DNA of 64,000 bases. Source: CAZWCE01 sp964632505. Its GTDB lineage: Bacteria > Planctomycetota > Planctomycetia > Pirellulales > Thermoguttaceae. Each line of letters begins with the position of its first letter. Position 1 is the stretch's first letter. Shown here in pieces: positions 1 to 8,673 of this stretch. The notes under the pieces were generated by a model. The model had not been told where the DNA came from. It searched no databases and worked only from the letters and a program-made list of their open reading frames with translations. Location: the NCBI GenBank assembly GCA_964632505.1, contig CAZWCE010000002.1, positions 186,001 through 250,000 of the forward strand, written 5' to 3'. The translations under genes and the position numbers were made by a program.

Positions 1-2
1 AC

Positions 3-68
3 TGGGAGCAGGCTTTCCTCTACCACCACCTCGTTCCGGCGGAGAGCTTTCTTCTGATGCCCCGTTAA
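3..68 (+). CDS. Possible 3' end of a gene truncated by the left edge
   Basis: Frame 3 is open from the first bases to a TAA at about 66-68 and gives 21 residues ending in SFLLMPR. Codon third positions are GC-rich like those of neighbouring genes, which is why I list it. It is too short to name a family, and the other two forward frames also stay open over part of this stretch, so this may be chance. The dispersed repeat begins about 30 bases further on. Confidence 0.3.
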   Translation, partial: WEQAFLYHHLVPAESFLLMPR

Positions 69-98
69 GCCATCGGCCTCGCCCCTTCAACGCGCGCT

Positions 99-203
99 TC
101 TTGAGCGTCGCATCTATCATGAACCCCGGGCGCACAGCGAGAGCCCGGCCTCACGGGCGTCACTGCATGAACCGAGGGGCCACGATGGATGCGAACATGA
201 ATA
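99..203 (+). repeat. Dispersed structured repeat, copy 1 (about 105 bp)
   Basis: First of four copies in the window (others near 25660, 37290 and 48449). The ends carry the inverted pair TCGCAT / ATGCGA. Inside are a GGGC / GCCC hairpin and a second hairpin with CCTCACGG opposite CCGAGGGG. The copy lies between the possible left-edge gene and the leftward propeller gene and abuts that gene's stop codon. Here the closing stem has a C-G pair where copies 2 to 4 have A-T, a compensating change. The function is unknown: it could be a miniature inverted-repeat element or a structured RNA or DNA element. Confidence 0.85.
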
Positions 204-3200
204 TCATTCCGACGAGGCTTCGAAGCAGAGGATTTCTCCGTCGGGAGAGGTCACGAAGAGTTTGCCCCGGGCAACCGCCATGCCGTCGTAGGTGGGACGA
301 TGTTCGAGGGGATAATCGGCCAGTTTTTCGCCATTTTCGGTTGACAGAGCGACCAGACGGCCTCCCGCTCTGCCTTCGAAGGCGGCGTAAGGGTCTTCCT
401 GCGGAACCACATCGGGGAGTCCCGCCAACAGAAGCGTTTCTCCGGCGAGGACCATGGCGCGAACTCGAAGGGGAATCTTCTTCCCCCAGAGCGATTGGTG
501 ACTCGGACGGCGTCGCCCGAAGATCGGATAGCCTTCCTCACCGGCACGGAAAATCGCCCTGGAATGCCGACGATTTCCGGGATAGGGTTTCACGCCGAAC
601 ACCGCCCGGTCGCTGAACACGAGCATCTTGCACTGCGATTTGCCGTCGATCGACCAGTAAGTCTGATTGAACCACGTATCGTCAAGCAATCCGGCGACCG
701 ACATCAGATGCGCTCCGACGGTCTGGTGCATCGCCCCACCGATTTTCTCCGAAAGGTCCACCACGGCCGATTCATATTCGAGCGATTGAGGGTCGAACTT
801 CAAATGACGCATGTAAACGGCCCCCGCATCCCCCACCAGGATATCGGGCAGCGCGCCGAGCGCCTCGGCCGGCATGTCGTATCGGTGCTTGTCGCTCGGC
901 ATATTCCCCGACTCCGGATCAGGAGTGTACAGATGTTTCGATACGATGAGTTTCCCCGTCTCCGGTTGGACCGCATCGACGGTGATGCCCCCATCGAGAA
1001 ACGAGGATCGTCCGCAAGCATAATAGGCCACGCCGTCATACACCAGGACGTTTCCGTGGACCGGCCAAGGGGAGGCAAGCCGACCGCGCTCGACGAACTG
1101 CTCCCGCCCCAGTGCCGCTCGGCGTCGCCACAAGAGCTTGCCGTCGGAGGCCGACAGGCAGTAGACCCAGCCATCGGCGGAACCGAACAAGGCCATGCCG
1201 CGGTAGATCGTCGGAGGGGTATCGATGCTCCCCCCGACGGTATATGACCAACGTTCTTCGCCGGTCTCCGCCGCCAGTGCTCGGAGCGTATTTCGATCGG
1301 AAGCGGCGAAATACACGTTCCCTTCGGCGATGACGGGGCTCGTCAAAGCCGCCTCGAAGGATCGCTTCCACTTCACGCGCAATTTCGGTGAAATCGGTGC
1401 TGCGGCACATCCGCTCCGTCGGGCATCGTGCCGATAGGTCGGCCAATCGCGGGAATCCTGATCGACCGGATCCTCTTCATCGCGAGCCCATGTCTCCAAA
1501 GCCGCCCCTTGTTCGAGAGGCGAATCGCGTTTTTCCGGCGGTTGGGCGAACGCCGATTCTCTCTTTCCGGAAAGTGACCAGAAACCGTTCAGTTTGCTGG
1601 TGATGTAACACACGCAGGGGTGCGGCGGCGCGTAAAGCAACCCGTTGGCCGGCATCACGCCGTAGCGGCACGTTCCGCGAACCCAATGATGGATGAGATT
1701 CTCCCCGGACTCCAGATCGATGAACTCAATACCGCGACGGCTCGTGATCAGGTATTGGGGCGTCGCCTTGTTCCGATAGCATCGGTGATGGTGCCCTTCG
1801 ACAAACGCCTCATCGACCGGTATCCGTCGATCCTCTTCCCCGGAGGCGGGATCTAAACCGAGCAGGGCAAAAGACGCATCGTCGAATACCCAGAGACGGC
1901 CGTCGATGTGGAACAGATCGGGTTGACTGTAATGCCCCCAAATGCCACAGGGCCGTTTCCATAGTTCCTCGCCGTCTTCGGCCGAAAAGGCGAACAACCG
2001 TGCCTTGGACGCGACATCCCAAGGCATCTTCTTGATCGTGGGGTCCGGTTCGGTGAAAAACAATCGCCCATCTTGGTAGATCATGCTATTGAGATTGGTG
2101 AAATAATAGCTGCCGTAGGCGACGGGGTGGGGACGCTCGGGGCGTTTCCGTTCCCACACGCGGTCGCCGGTGTGCAGGTCGAGCGCGACCAGGGCGTTTT
2201 CTTCGATGAGGAAAACCCTCTCGCCGCCGGCAACCATCATCAGGTGCGTCACCCGTTCAATGGCGTCCGCTTTCGACGCCGCGCCCCCAAACCCGTGTGT
2301 CTCCCAAAGGACTTCCGCGGAATCCGGATCGATCGCCATGACCGCCTTCTCGGAAGGAGGTTTTTCGGCGATCTTGCCCGGATGCTGTTTTTCGCAATTC
2401 TTCGCGAGAATCAAACGCCCCTGTTCCAGGAGGATTTCATCGGTGAATTCGGTTCCCGGATAGGTTTGAATCGTCTCTCCCGTGGCGGCATCAAGGGCGG
2501 TGACCGGGGCGTTGAATCCCAGGGTAACGAACACCCGGCGATCGTCCTCGGCGACCAGACGCCGCGCGATGTGCGTCGGATGGTTCCATCGACCATGTCC
2601 GTAGGAGTGATCGCCCCAATACTTCCAACCGTACTCGGAAATCGGCCGTTTCCAGAGAAGCGTTCCGTTGAAGGCGTCGCGTGCGATGAGCACCCATCGG
2701 TCGGGCAAACCGTCGACGCCGATCGGCGCTTCATTGATGATGGCGAAAACCCTGCCGCCGCTGGAGACCATCGCGTTGATGCTCGGCGACATTTCATGGT
2801 GGCGTTGCCACTTGGGATCGGCGATCCACTGAACATGACGAGGCGGGGCGACGAGGCGATCGTTCGCCACCGGGTTTCCATCGGCGGAGTGCATCCAATG
2901 GGTCCAATCATCGATCGTCTCGGGGACGGGCTTGACGGTTCGTTGCCACGTGCCGTCCCGGAAAACGCAAGCCACTCCCCCGGGGGCAAGAATCCGCATG
3001 ATTTCCTCCATGGGGACACGTCCGGGATCCTCGGTCACGACGACGTTTACCAAATGATCGACATACGGCAGATGGACGCCATCGAACGGATGCACCGAAA
3101 TCTCACCGTAACGTCCGAGCGCCTGGATCGCTTTTCGACACGTTTTCAATCGTTGATCGTCGGCGGCTAGTCCCTGGACGAGGAACTTCTCGCCCATTTG

Positions 3201-3413
3201 CAAGGCGGCCGTTTGTTCGCCGTCGCGGCAAGGAAAATGGACCATCACTCCGCCGGAGATGTCGTTTTCGTCACACGCCGCCTCGACCTCTTTCCGCAGG
3301 TCGCTTGTCGAGACTTCCCCGGCCGACAGAGAGCCGACCAGAAAACCGACCGAAAAAAAGGCCAAAAGGAGATCCCGCTTAGCAAAAGGAAAACGATCTC
3401 GGAAAAACAGCAT
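204..3413 (-). CDS. Secreted PQQ-like beta-propeller protein with methyltransferase-like N-terminal domain
   Basis: A predicted exported protein of about 1069 residues. The chosen ATG at 3413 follows an AGGAG about 9 bases upstream and gives a clean signal peptide (a hydrophobic run ending near SLSAG, residue 33). The upstream in-frame ATG at 3464 would put 17 polar residues before it. Residues about 35-160 resemble a Rossmann methyltransferase: a degenerate motif-I-like stretch (CRDGEQTAAL) and a late strand (MRILAPGGVACVF). From about residue 190 on there are many short repeats of the W-x-x-D / L-x-A-x-D-x-x-T-G-E type seen in PQQ or BamB-like propellers (for example ALDAATGE and ALDLHTGD), probably two propellers. 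Proteins of this architecture are common in planctomycetes and have no established reaction. The gene is divergent from the sulfatase gene and its stop codon abuts repeat copy 1. Confidence 0.85.
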   Translation of the reverse strand: MLFFRDRFPFAKRDLLLAFFSVGFLVGSLSAGEVSTSDLRKEVEAACDENDISGGVMVHFPCRDGEQTAALQMGEKFLVQGLAADDQRLKTCRKAIQALGRYGEISVHPFDGVHLPYVDHLVNVVVTEDPGRVPMEEIMRILAPGGVACVFRDGTWQRTVKPVPETIDDWTHWMHSADGNPVANDRLVAPPRHVQWIADPKWQRHHEMSPSINAMVSSGGRVFAIINEAPIGVDGLPDRWVLIARDAFNGTLLWKRPISEYGWKYWGDHSYGHGRWNHPTHIARRLVAEDDRRVFVTLGFNAPVTALDAATGETIQTYPGTEFTDEILLEQGRLILAKNCEKQHPGKIAEKPPSEKAVMAIDPDSAEVLWETHGFGGAASKADAIERVTHLMMVAGGERVFLIEENALVALDLHTGDRVWERKRPERPHPVAYGSYYFTNLNSMIYQDGRLFFTEPDPTIKKMPWDVASKARLFAFSAEDGEELWKRPCGIWGHYSQPDLFHIDGRLWVFDDASFALLGLDPASGEEDRRIPVDEAFVEGHHHRCYRNKATPQYLITSRRGIEFIDLESGENLIHHWVRGTCRYGVMPANGLLYAPPHPCVCYITSKLNGFWSLSGKRESAFAQPPEKRDSPLEQGAALETWARDEEDPVDQDSRDWPTYRHDARRSGCAAAPISPKLRVKWKRSFEAALTSPVIAEGNVYFAASDRNTLRALAAETGEERWSYTVGGSIDTPPTIYRGMALFGSADGWVYCLSASDGKLLWRRRAALGREQFVERGRLASPWPVHGNVLVYDGVAYYACGRSSFLDGGITVDAVQPETGKLIVSKHLYTPDPESGNMPSDKHRYDMPAEALGALPDILVGDAGAVYMRHLKFDPQSLEYESAVVDLSEKIGGAMHQTVGAHLMSVAGLLDDTWFNQTYWSIDGKSQCKMLVFSDRAVFGVKPYPGNRRHSRAIFRAGEEGYPIFGRRRPSHQSLWGKKIPLRVRAMVLAGETLLLAGLPDVVPQEDPYAAFEGRAGGRLVALSTENGEKLADYPLEHRPTYDGMAVARGKLFVTSPDGEILCFEASSE

Positions 3414-3714
3414 GATCAGGACTCCTGATGATTCCCGGAAAAATGGATGGAGCAGGGGAGCCACTCCGTTGTGAAGGATCCCGATTATATCGGACCGGGC
3501 GAACCCAAGTCAAACCGCCCTCGGCAATCACCACCATTTGACATCATCCCGAATGCCGAAGATAATGGGAGGTGAAAACCGAACCCAGCCGGTTTTTCAT
3601 GTTCGGAAATGCCGTGCCCCCCTGGTTCCGGACTGCCACTCGTCGGGGCGCATCTTCCGATTGTCCCCCTCGCTTCACCATTGATGCGATGTTCAACCCC
3701 AGGAGGCCGTACTC
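3414..3714. other. Divergent intergenic region upstream of propeller and sulfatase genes
   Basis: About 300 bases without a gene. It holds two overlapping, mutually exclusive hairpins: GAAAACCG with CGGTTTTTC (3574-3598), and CCGAAC with GTTCGG (3579-3606). No convincing -35/-10 pair was found. An AGGAGG at about 3701-3706 is the ribosome binding site of the sulfatase gene. Promoters for both divergent genes must lie here or nearby. Confidence 0.5.
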
Positions 3715-5535
3715 GTGAAAAAGACGATCGCATTCTTCCTTTCCGGCAAATTTATTTCGCCACTTCGTTTCGCCATTTTGTTGATGGCCGCCTTGGTTTT
3801 TCTTTCCCCGAGGTTCTCGTCCGATCTTCGAGCGGATGAGACGTCGCGCCCGAATGTGATTCTCATCATGACCGACGACATGGGCTACGGCGACCTCGGC
3901 GTGACCGGCAATCCGGTGATTCGCGTCCCGAACCTCGATCGTCTCGCGCGAGAAAGCGTGGAAGTCGAAACGTTCTACGTCTCGCCTGTCTGCGCTCCGA
4001 CGCGTGCCTCACTGATGACCGGCCGCTACCATTACCGAACCGGCGTGACCGACACCTGGCTCGGTCGGGCGATGATGCACGCCGACGAGACGACCGTGGC
4101 GGAACTGCTCAAAGAGGCGGGCTACCGTACGGGGATCTTCGGGAAGTGGCACCTGGGCGATTGCTACCCGATGCGTCCCCAAGATCAAGGGTTCCAGGAA
4201 GTGCTCGTGCACACCGGCGGCGGTCTCTGTCAGCCGGCCGGACCGCCGGACAACTCCTACTTCGATCCTTCGCTACTGCATAACGGCGAGCGCATCCAAA
4301 CCCAGGGATACTGCTCCGATGTCTACGTCGATTATCTGCTCCGCTTCATCGAAGAGGCGCCCGAGAAACCGTTCTTCATTTACCTGCCGTTCAATTGCCC
4401 TCATGGACCGTACCAGATTTCCGAAGAGTACAAACAGCCTTACGACGAAATGAACCTGAAGCCTTCCGACTTCCCTCAAATCGGCACCCCGAAGACCGTC
4501 CCGAAGAACACGACCGCCGTGTACGGCATGGTGGAGAACATCGACGACAACATCGGCCGGATCATGAAAAAACTCGAAGATCTCGACCTTCGTGAAAATA
4601 CGATCGTCATCTTCCTGACCGACAACGGCCCGAACGGCAGTCGCTACAATGCCGGTTTCCGACAGCACAAGGGGAGTGTTTACGAAGGGGGGATCCGTAC
4701 GGTCTTCTTCGTCCGGTGGCCCAAACGGCTTGAAGCGGGGCATCAAGTAAAACAGATGGGCGCGCACATCGACGTCCTTCCCACGATCTGCCAAGCGTGC
4801 GAGGTGCCGGTCCCGGAGGATTTGAATCTCGACGGCCGGAGCCTGTTGCCGCTGCTCGAAGGCACAGAGGTTCGCTGGAGAGATCGGTATTACGTCGCCC
4901 AGTGGCACCGTGGGGACGTACCGGTCCCTTACCGCAAATTCTCGATCCGCGACGGCCGTTACAAACTGGTTCAACCGTCGGATCGGGTCCCGAATGTCGA
5001 ACTGGAGCCGTACCCGGAGTTTTCCGATCCCTCGGGGATCCCCTTCGAGTTGTACGATCTGGTGAGCGATCCCTACGAAGAGCACAACATCGCCGGTGAG
5101 CACCCCGAGGTGGTCGAGCGGTTGCGGAAGGCCTACGACTCCTGGCTTGTGGACGTCTCGCAAGATCATGGTTACGAGGCACCGAAGATTCACATCGGCA
5201 CGCCGCATGAAAACCCGACGATTCTCACCCGCCAAGACTGGCGGGGAAAAGACGCGAACTGGTCGAATTTCGGAATCGGTCACTGGGAATTGGCCGTCGC
5301 TCGGGGAGGCAAGTACGAGATCCTGGTCGAGCACGACGCCCCGAAGGAGGCGGCCGAGGCGGTGGTGAAGATTCAAGGACAAACCTTCACGGTGAATCTA
5401 TCGCCGAACCGGAAATCGTTCACCGTAGTGACCGAACCGCTTACCGAAAGCGAAGCCGAGCGGCTGGAAACGTGGATCGACCGCGAATCGGGCAAGTCGT
5501 ACGGGGCGCGATACGTCCATGTGAAGCGGCTCTGA
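3715..5535 (+). CDS. Secreted arylsulfatase (formylglycine sulfatase, S1 family)
   Basis: Predicted to hydrolyse sulfate esters, probably on polysaccharides, outside the cytoplasm. The 606-residue protein starts with GTG, 8 bases after a perfect AGGAGG. A basic, hydrophobic leader occupies residues 1-40. Family signatures are clear: the metal-binding stretch DDMGYGD (54-60), the formylglycine motif C-A-P-T-R with Cys93, GKWHLGD (about 143-149) and TDNG (about 301-304). After the usual sulfatase C-terminus (YDLVSDPYEEHN) there is an extra segment of about 90 residues (from about 515) that looks like a small beta-sandwich and may bind a ligand. Activity needs a formylglycine-generating enzyme, not seen in this window. 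The substrate cannot be told from the sequence. The gene converges on the DJ-1 gene with only 22 bases between stops. Confidence 0.95.
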   Translation: MKKTIAFFLSGKFISPLRFAILLMAALVFLSPRFSSDLRADETSRPNVILIMTDDMGYGDLGVTGNPVIRVPNLDRLARESVEVETFYVSPVCAPTRASLMTGRYHYRTGVTDTWLGRAMMHADETTVAELLKEAGYRTGIFGKWHLGDCYPMRPQDQGFQEVLVHTGGGLCQPAGPPDNSYFDPSLLHNGERIQTQGYCSDVYVDYLLRFIEEAPEKPFFIYLPFNCPHGPYQISEEYKQPYDEMNLKPSDFPQIGTPKTVPKNTTAVYGMVENIDDNIGRIMKKLEDLDLRENTIVIFLTDNGPNGSRYNAGFRQHKGSVYEGGIRTVFFVRWPKRLEAGHQVKQMGAHIDVLPTICQACEVPVPEDLNLDGRSLLPLLEGTEVRWRDRYYVAQWHRGDVPVPYRKFSIRDGRYKLVQPSDRVPNVELEPYPEFSDPSGIPFELYDLVSDPYEEHNIAGEHPEVVERLRKAYDSWLVDVSQDHGYEAPKIHIGTPHENPTILTRQDWRGKDANWSNFGIGHWELAVARGGKYEILVEHDAPKEAAEAVVKIQGQTFTVNLSPNRKSFTVVTEPLTESEAERLETWIDRESGKSYGARYVHVKRL

Positions 5536-5557
5536 TGCTGCTCGGCCCACGCAGTGT

Positions 5558-6121
5558 TTACCCGCGTGCCTTTTCCAGCTCCAGCATTTCGATCCACGGG
5601 CCGATGTAATGACCGTGGTCGTGATAGGTGCGTCCGCTGACCAGGTTGCCGTCGACCACGCAGGGCTCGTCGACGAACGTGCCCCCGCACACCTCCAGGT
5701 CGAACTTGCATTTCGGCACGGTCGCCATGCGCCGACCTTCGACGCACCCGGCGTAGGCGGGGATCTCCACGCCGTGGCAAACACTGGCCACCGGCTTGTT
5801 CTTCTCGAAGAAATGTCGTGTGATGCGGACCAGATCTTCATCGTAGCGAATATATTCCGGGGCCCTTCCCCCCGAAAAGAAGATGCCCAAGTATTCTTCG
5901 GGATCGACATCGCGGAAGGCGATATCGGTCTGGATTGTGTATCCTTCCCACTCCTTGGTGATGGTCCATCCCGGTTTATTTTCGTGCATCACCATCTGAT
6001 AGCGGTGCACCTCCGGTCCGGCCACGATCGGTTGGAATCCACCTTCGATCAGACGATAATACGGGTAGAGTGTATCGACGGTTTCCGAGGCGTCGCCCAC
6101 GATCACAAGTACCTTCTCCAT
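5558..6121 (-). CDS. DJ-1/PfpI family protein
   Basis: A 187-residue single-domain member of the DJ-1/ThiJ/PfpI superfamily. The nucleophile-elbow motif V-C-H-G holds the expected cysteine at residue 115. The N-terminal strand (KVLVIVGDASETVD) includes a glutamate at the position usually facing that cysteine, and the middle strand carries the GIFFSGGRAPEY motif. Relatives include deglycase or glyoxalase-like enzymes, chaperones and amidases, so the reaction is open. It is the last of three leftward genes, 3 bases after the isomerase-like gene, with a GGAAGGAAAG binding site before its ATG. This placement suggests it works on or protects against a product of the same sugar pathway. Confidence 0.9.
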   Translation of the reverse strand: MEKVLVIVGDASETVDTLYPYYRLIEGGFQPIVAGPEVHRYQMVMHENKPGWTITKEWEGYTIQTDIAFRDVDPEEYLGIFFSGGRAPEYIRYDEDLVRITRHFFEKNKPVASVCHGVEIPAYAGCVEGRRMATVPKCKFDLEVCGGTFVDEPCVVDGNLVSGRTYHDHGHYIGPWIEMLELEKARG

Positions 6122-6124
6122 CGT

Positions 6125-7114
6125 TCACTTTCCTTCCTGGTCGAGTTGTTTGAGGCAGTGGTTCAGATAGTTCCTCGCGCGGTTGATTTCCGCCGTTACT
6201 TCCTCGGCGGTTTCAAGAATGGGGATTCCCCGCGGCACCGGGTGCATGAAGATCGAGGTGAACCCCCGATAGTCGATCTCGCGTAGCGCCGCCAGAAGAG
6301 GCACGAAATCGAGCGAACCGCGGCCCGGCATCTGCATGAGTTCCTGCTCCTTGGGCAACTTCTCGTGACACCCCTTGCCGTGCTCCCAGGCATAGAACAT
6401 TTCGATCGCATCGCCGAGGGTACGAATCAAATCGGCCTGCAAGGCTTCCTTTTGAGGAAGATGATAGGGCGCGAAAGCAACGGCCAGTTTTTTCGTCGGC
6501 CGCATTTCGGCGAGCCACTTCATCCCGTCGGCCGATTCCATCAAGTTGTTGGCGTGATTCTCGATCGCGATCGTCACTCCCGTCGCCTCGGCGACCTCCA
6601 GATGCGGCTTCATCTTTTCGATAAAATCGCCGACCGCCGCTTTCAGCTCTTGCCCTTGGAGCCCTTTCGGACCACGGGCCCCGGTGACGATCAAGCGGCA
6701 GCCGAACCGCCGGGCGAAGCGCATCTCCTCCTGGAGCGCGAACGGCCCGAGCTTATATTGGGTGAGACAACCCAGCTTCACGCCGTATTGTTGCAGGAGT
6801 TCCGCGAAGCGATCCTCGCCCATGGCTTCGATCTGCTCCCGCTGGTTACCGTGCACGCGTGGCCAGATATCGATCGCCGCGGCCCCGGTCTTTTTTACCT
6901 CACCGAGAATCACCTCCAAATCGAGGCAGCCGTACATCGACGACGAGAGGATGTAACGGAGTTGAAAATCGGAAGGCGGCTCTTCACCGCGTGCGCTCCC
7001 TCCGAAGCAGAGGGCGGCCACTCCTCCGGCACAGAGACGCTGAAAATCCCTCCTGGTGAGATTCGAACAAGAAAGACCTGTCGCGGGAGTGCTCCGTTCT
7101 CTTGGTGAAATCAT
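6125..7114 (-). CDS. Tat-exported sugar phosphate isomerase/epimerase-like TIM-barrel protein
   Basis: About 329 residues. I chose the ATG at 7114 because a GAGGAG sits 9 bases upstream. An ATG at 7141 in the same frame has AAGGG directly abutting it and would add nine residues. The leader contains L-T-R-R-D-F-Q-R-L followed by an alanine/glycine-rich hydrophobic run, a twin-arginine-type signal. The body matches xylose-isomerase-like TIM barrels: strands ending IAIENHANN (metal-ligand glutamate) and TSIFMHPV near the C-terminus. Such exported barrels are frequent in planctomycetes next to Gfo/Idh oxidoreductases. It is the middle gene of a three-gene unit. The substrate is unknown. Confidence 0.85.
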   Translation of the reverse strand: MISPRERSTPATGLSCSNLTRRDFQRLCAGGVAALCFGGSARGEEPPSDFQLRYILSSSMYGCLDLEVILGEVKKTGAAAIDIWPRVHGNQREQIEAMGEDRFAELLQQYGVKLGCLTQYKLGPFALQEEMRFARRFGCRLIVTGARGPKGLQGQELKAAVGDFIEKMKPHLEVAEATGVTIAIENHANNLMESADGMKWLAEMRPTKKLAVAFAPYHLPQKEALQADLIRTLGDAIEMFYAWEHGKGCHEKLPKEQELMQMPGRGSLDFVPLLAALREIDYRGFTSIFMHPVPRGIPILETAEEVTAEINRARNYLNHCLKQLDQEGK

Positions 7115-7150
7115 CGATTGGTTCTCCTCGATATTCTCCATCCCTTGTTT

Positions 7151-8449
7151 TTATACGATCTCATACCCGGCACGTTGCTCCCGACTGAGCCACTCGTTGG
7201 CCTTCTCATCGCCGACGAAGAGCTCTTTCTCGGCATCCCACTGGAGGGGACGTTTCAGCCGAATCGAGAGGTTCAACAGATGGCAGGTCGTAGCGCTGCG
7301 GTGCTGGCTTTCATAATCGGAGATCGGCATTTCCCGCGACGCGACGCAGTCGAAGAAGTTGCCCATGTGGTTGACAATGGCATCGAGCTTCCCGACCCGC
7401 TCCGGCCGATCGAGGTTGTCGTGCTCGTAGAGCTGAAATGCTTCTCTGGGGAAGGGGTTCTCCTCCAATTCGTCGACGGGCACGCCTTCGAGCGTTCCAC
7501 GATTGACGAACATCCGGCCCTTTTCTCCTTCGAAGAGCACGCCGGTACGGCCCTCGTTGCCGACGACCAATTCGACGCCGCTGGGATAGCGCACCAATCC
7601 CTCATACTTCGGAGGCACGTTGTAGCCGTTCTCCACCTCCGGCAGTTCTCCCTTGGTTTCGACATGCACGGGATATTCATCGATGGCCCACTGGGCGATG
7701 TCGATGTCGTGGGCGCCCCAGTCGGTGATCTTCCCGCCGGCGTATTCATACCACCAGCGGAAAGTGTAATGGCATCGCTCCGGTGTATACGGCACCATCG
7801 GGGCCTGACCGAGCCAGAGATCCCAGTTCAAATGCCCGGGAGGCCTGCGTGTCTCGAAGGGACCGCCGGTGGGATTGCCTCCCGTGCTGCAAGTCACTTT
7901 TTTGAGTTTGCCCAAGCGACCGGCGCGGACCATTTCGACCGCCCGGCGATATCGGGCATCGCTCCGTTGCCAGGAACCGACCTGAATGACGCGCCCCGTT
8001 TCCTCGGCGACCTTGCGGAGGATCTTGCCTTCGTCGACGGTGAGGGAAATCGGTTTCTCGACGTAGACATCCTTGCCTGCCCGACAGGCATCGACGGCCA
8101 TTTTCACGTGCCAGTGATCCGGGGCGCCGATCATGACGACGTCGACATTCTTTTGATTCAATAGATCGCGATAGTCCTCGAAAATACGAGGAGTGCTGCC
8201 GAACCCCGCCCGGGCTTGCTCCCGCACATGGCGATCGACGTCGGCAATCGCCACGACATCGCCGTGCTCCTGGGCTTTCAGGGTGATCACCGTTCCCTGG
8301 TAGCGCATGCCGATCGCCCCGATTCCGAGTCGGTCTTTCTTCGACGGCGCTGCGGCGTTTGCCGTTCCCGCGAAAAGTCGAGGAGACATCACCGCGGCGC
8401 CCAGCATCCCTCCGCTTTTGGCCAAGAATTCGCGTCGTTGGTTGTTCAC
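7151..8449 (-). CDS. Exported Gfo/Idh/MocA family oxidoreductase
   Basis: A 432-residue NAD(P)-dependent oxidoreductase-type protein. It appears to begin with GTG after a strong AAGGAAGGGG. Its leader has Q-R-R-E-F-L-A-K and an alanine-rich run, twin-arginine-like though without the usual Ser/Thr. The Rossmann fold is seen in GIGAIGMRYQG and ADVD. The family lysine lies in YVEKPIS, and the C-terminal domain has WGAHDIDIAQW with the expected histidine. Members oxidise, reduce or, with bound NAD, hydrolyse sugar derivatives; the substrate cannot be assigned. It leads the unit with the isomerase-like and DJ-1 genes and is divergent from the FG-GAP-like gene at 8674. Confidence 0.92.
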   Translation of the reverse strand: MNNQRREFLAKSGGMLGAAVMSPRLFAGTANAAAPSKKDRLGIGAIGMRYQGTVITLKAQEHGDVVAIADVDRHVREQARAGFGSTPRIFEDYRDLLNQKNVDVVMIGAPDHWHVKMAVDACRAGKDVYVEKPISLTVDEGKILRKVAEETGRVIQVGSWQRSDARYRRAVEMVRAGRLGKLKKVTCSTGGNPTGGPFETRRPPGHLNWDLWLGQAPMVPYTPERCHYTFRWWYEYAGGKITDWGAHDIDIAQWAIDEYPVHVETKGELPEVENGYNVPPKYEGLVRYPSGVELVVGNEGRTGVLFEGEKGRMFVNRGTLEGVPVDELEENPFPREAFQLYEHDNLDRPERVGKLDAIVNHMGNFFDCVASREMPISDYESQHRSATTCHLLNLSIRLKRPLQWDAEKELFVGDEKANEWLSREQRAGYEIV

Positions 8450-8566
8450 TTTGCAGCCCCTTCCTTTTCTACTTGCTGATTACCGAAAAAAACATTCCTG
8501 CTTGAAGGACGAACTATCCTGCTCCGACAGGATGAAACGGAATCGATATCTCATCCCCGCCGGATG

Positions 8567-8575
8567 TGTTATAAT
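8567..8575 (+). promoter_or_regulatory. Extended -10 promoter (TGTTATAAT)
   Basis: A perfect TATAAT preceded by TGN lies about 100 bases upstream of the start at 8674. No good -35 box is found at 17 bases, which is tolerated in extended -10 promoters. Its orientation fits the rightward FG-GAP-like gene. Confidence 0.5.
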
Positions 8576-8673
8576 GAAAACCCTCTTCAGACATGAAGTC
8601 ATTATAGTTGTTATGCATGCGTGGATGCAACGAATCGAGAAATATTTTTTCCGTCTCGCGATGGAGGTCGAAG

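Noticed and set aside
101..616. Rightward frame starting in repeat copy 1
   Set aside because: It begins inside the repeat and runs antisense to the propeller gene; no binding site or motif.
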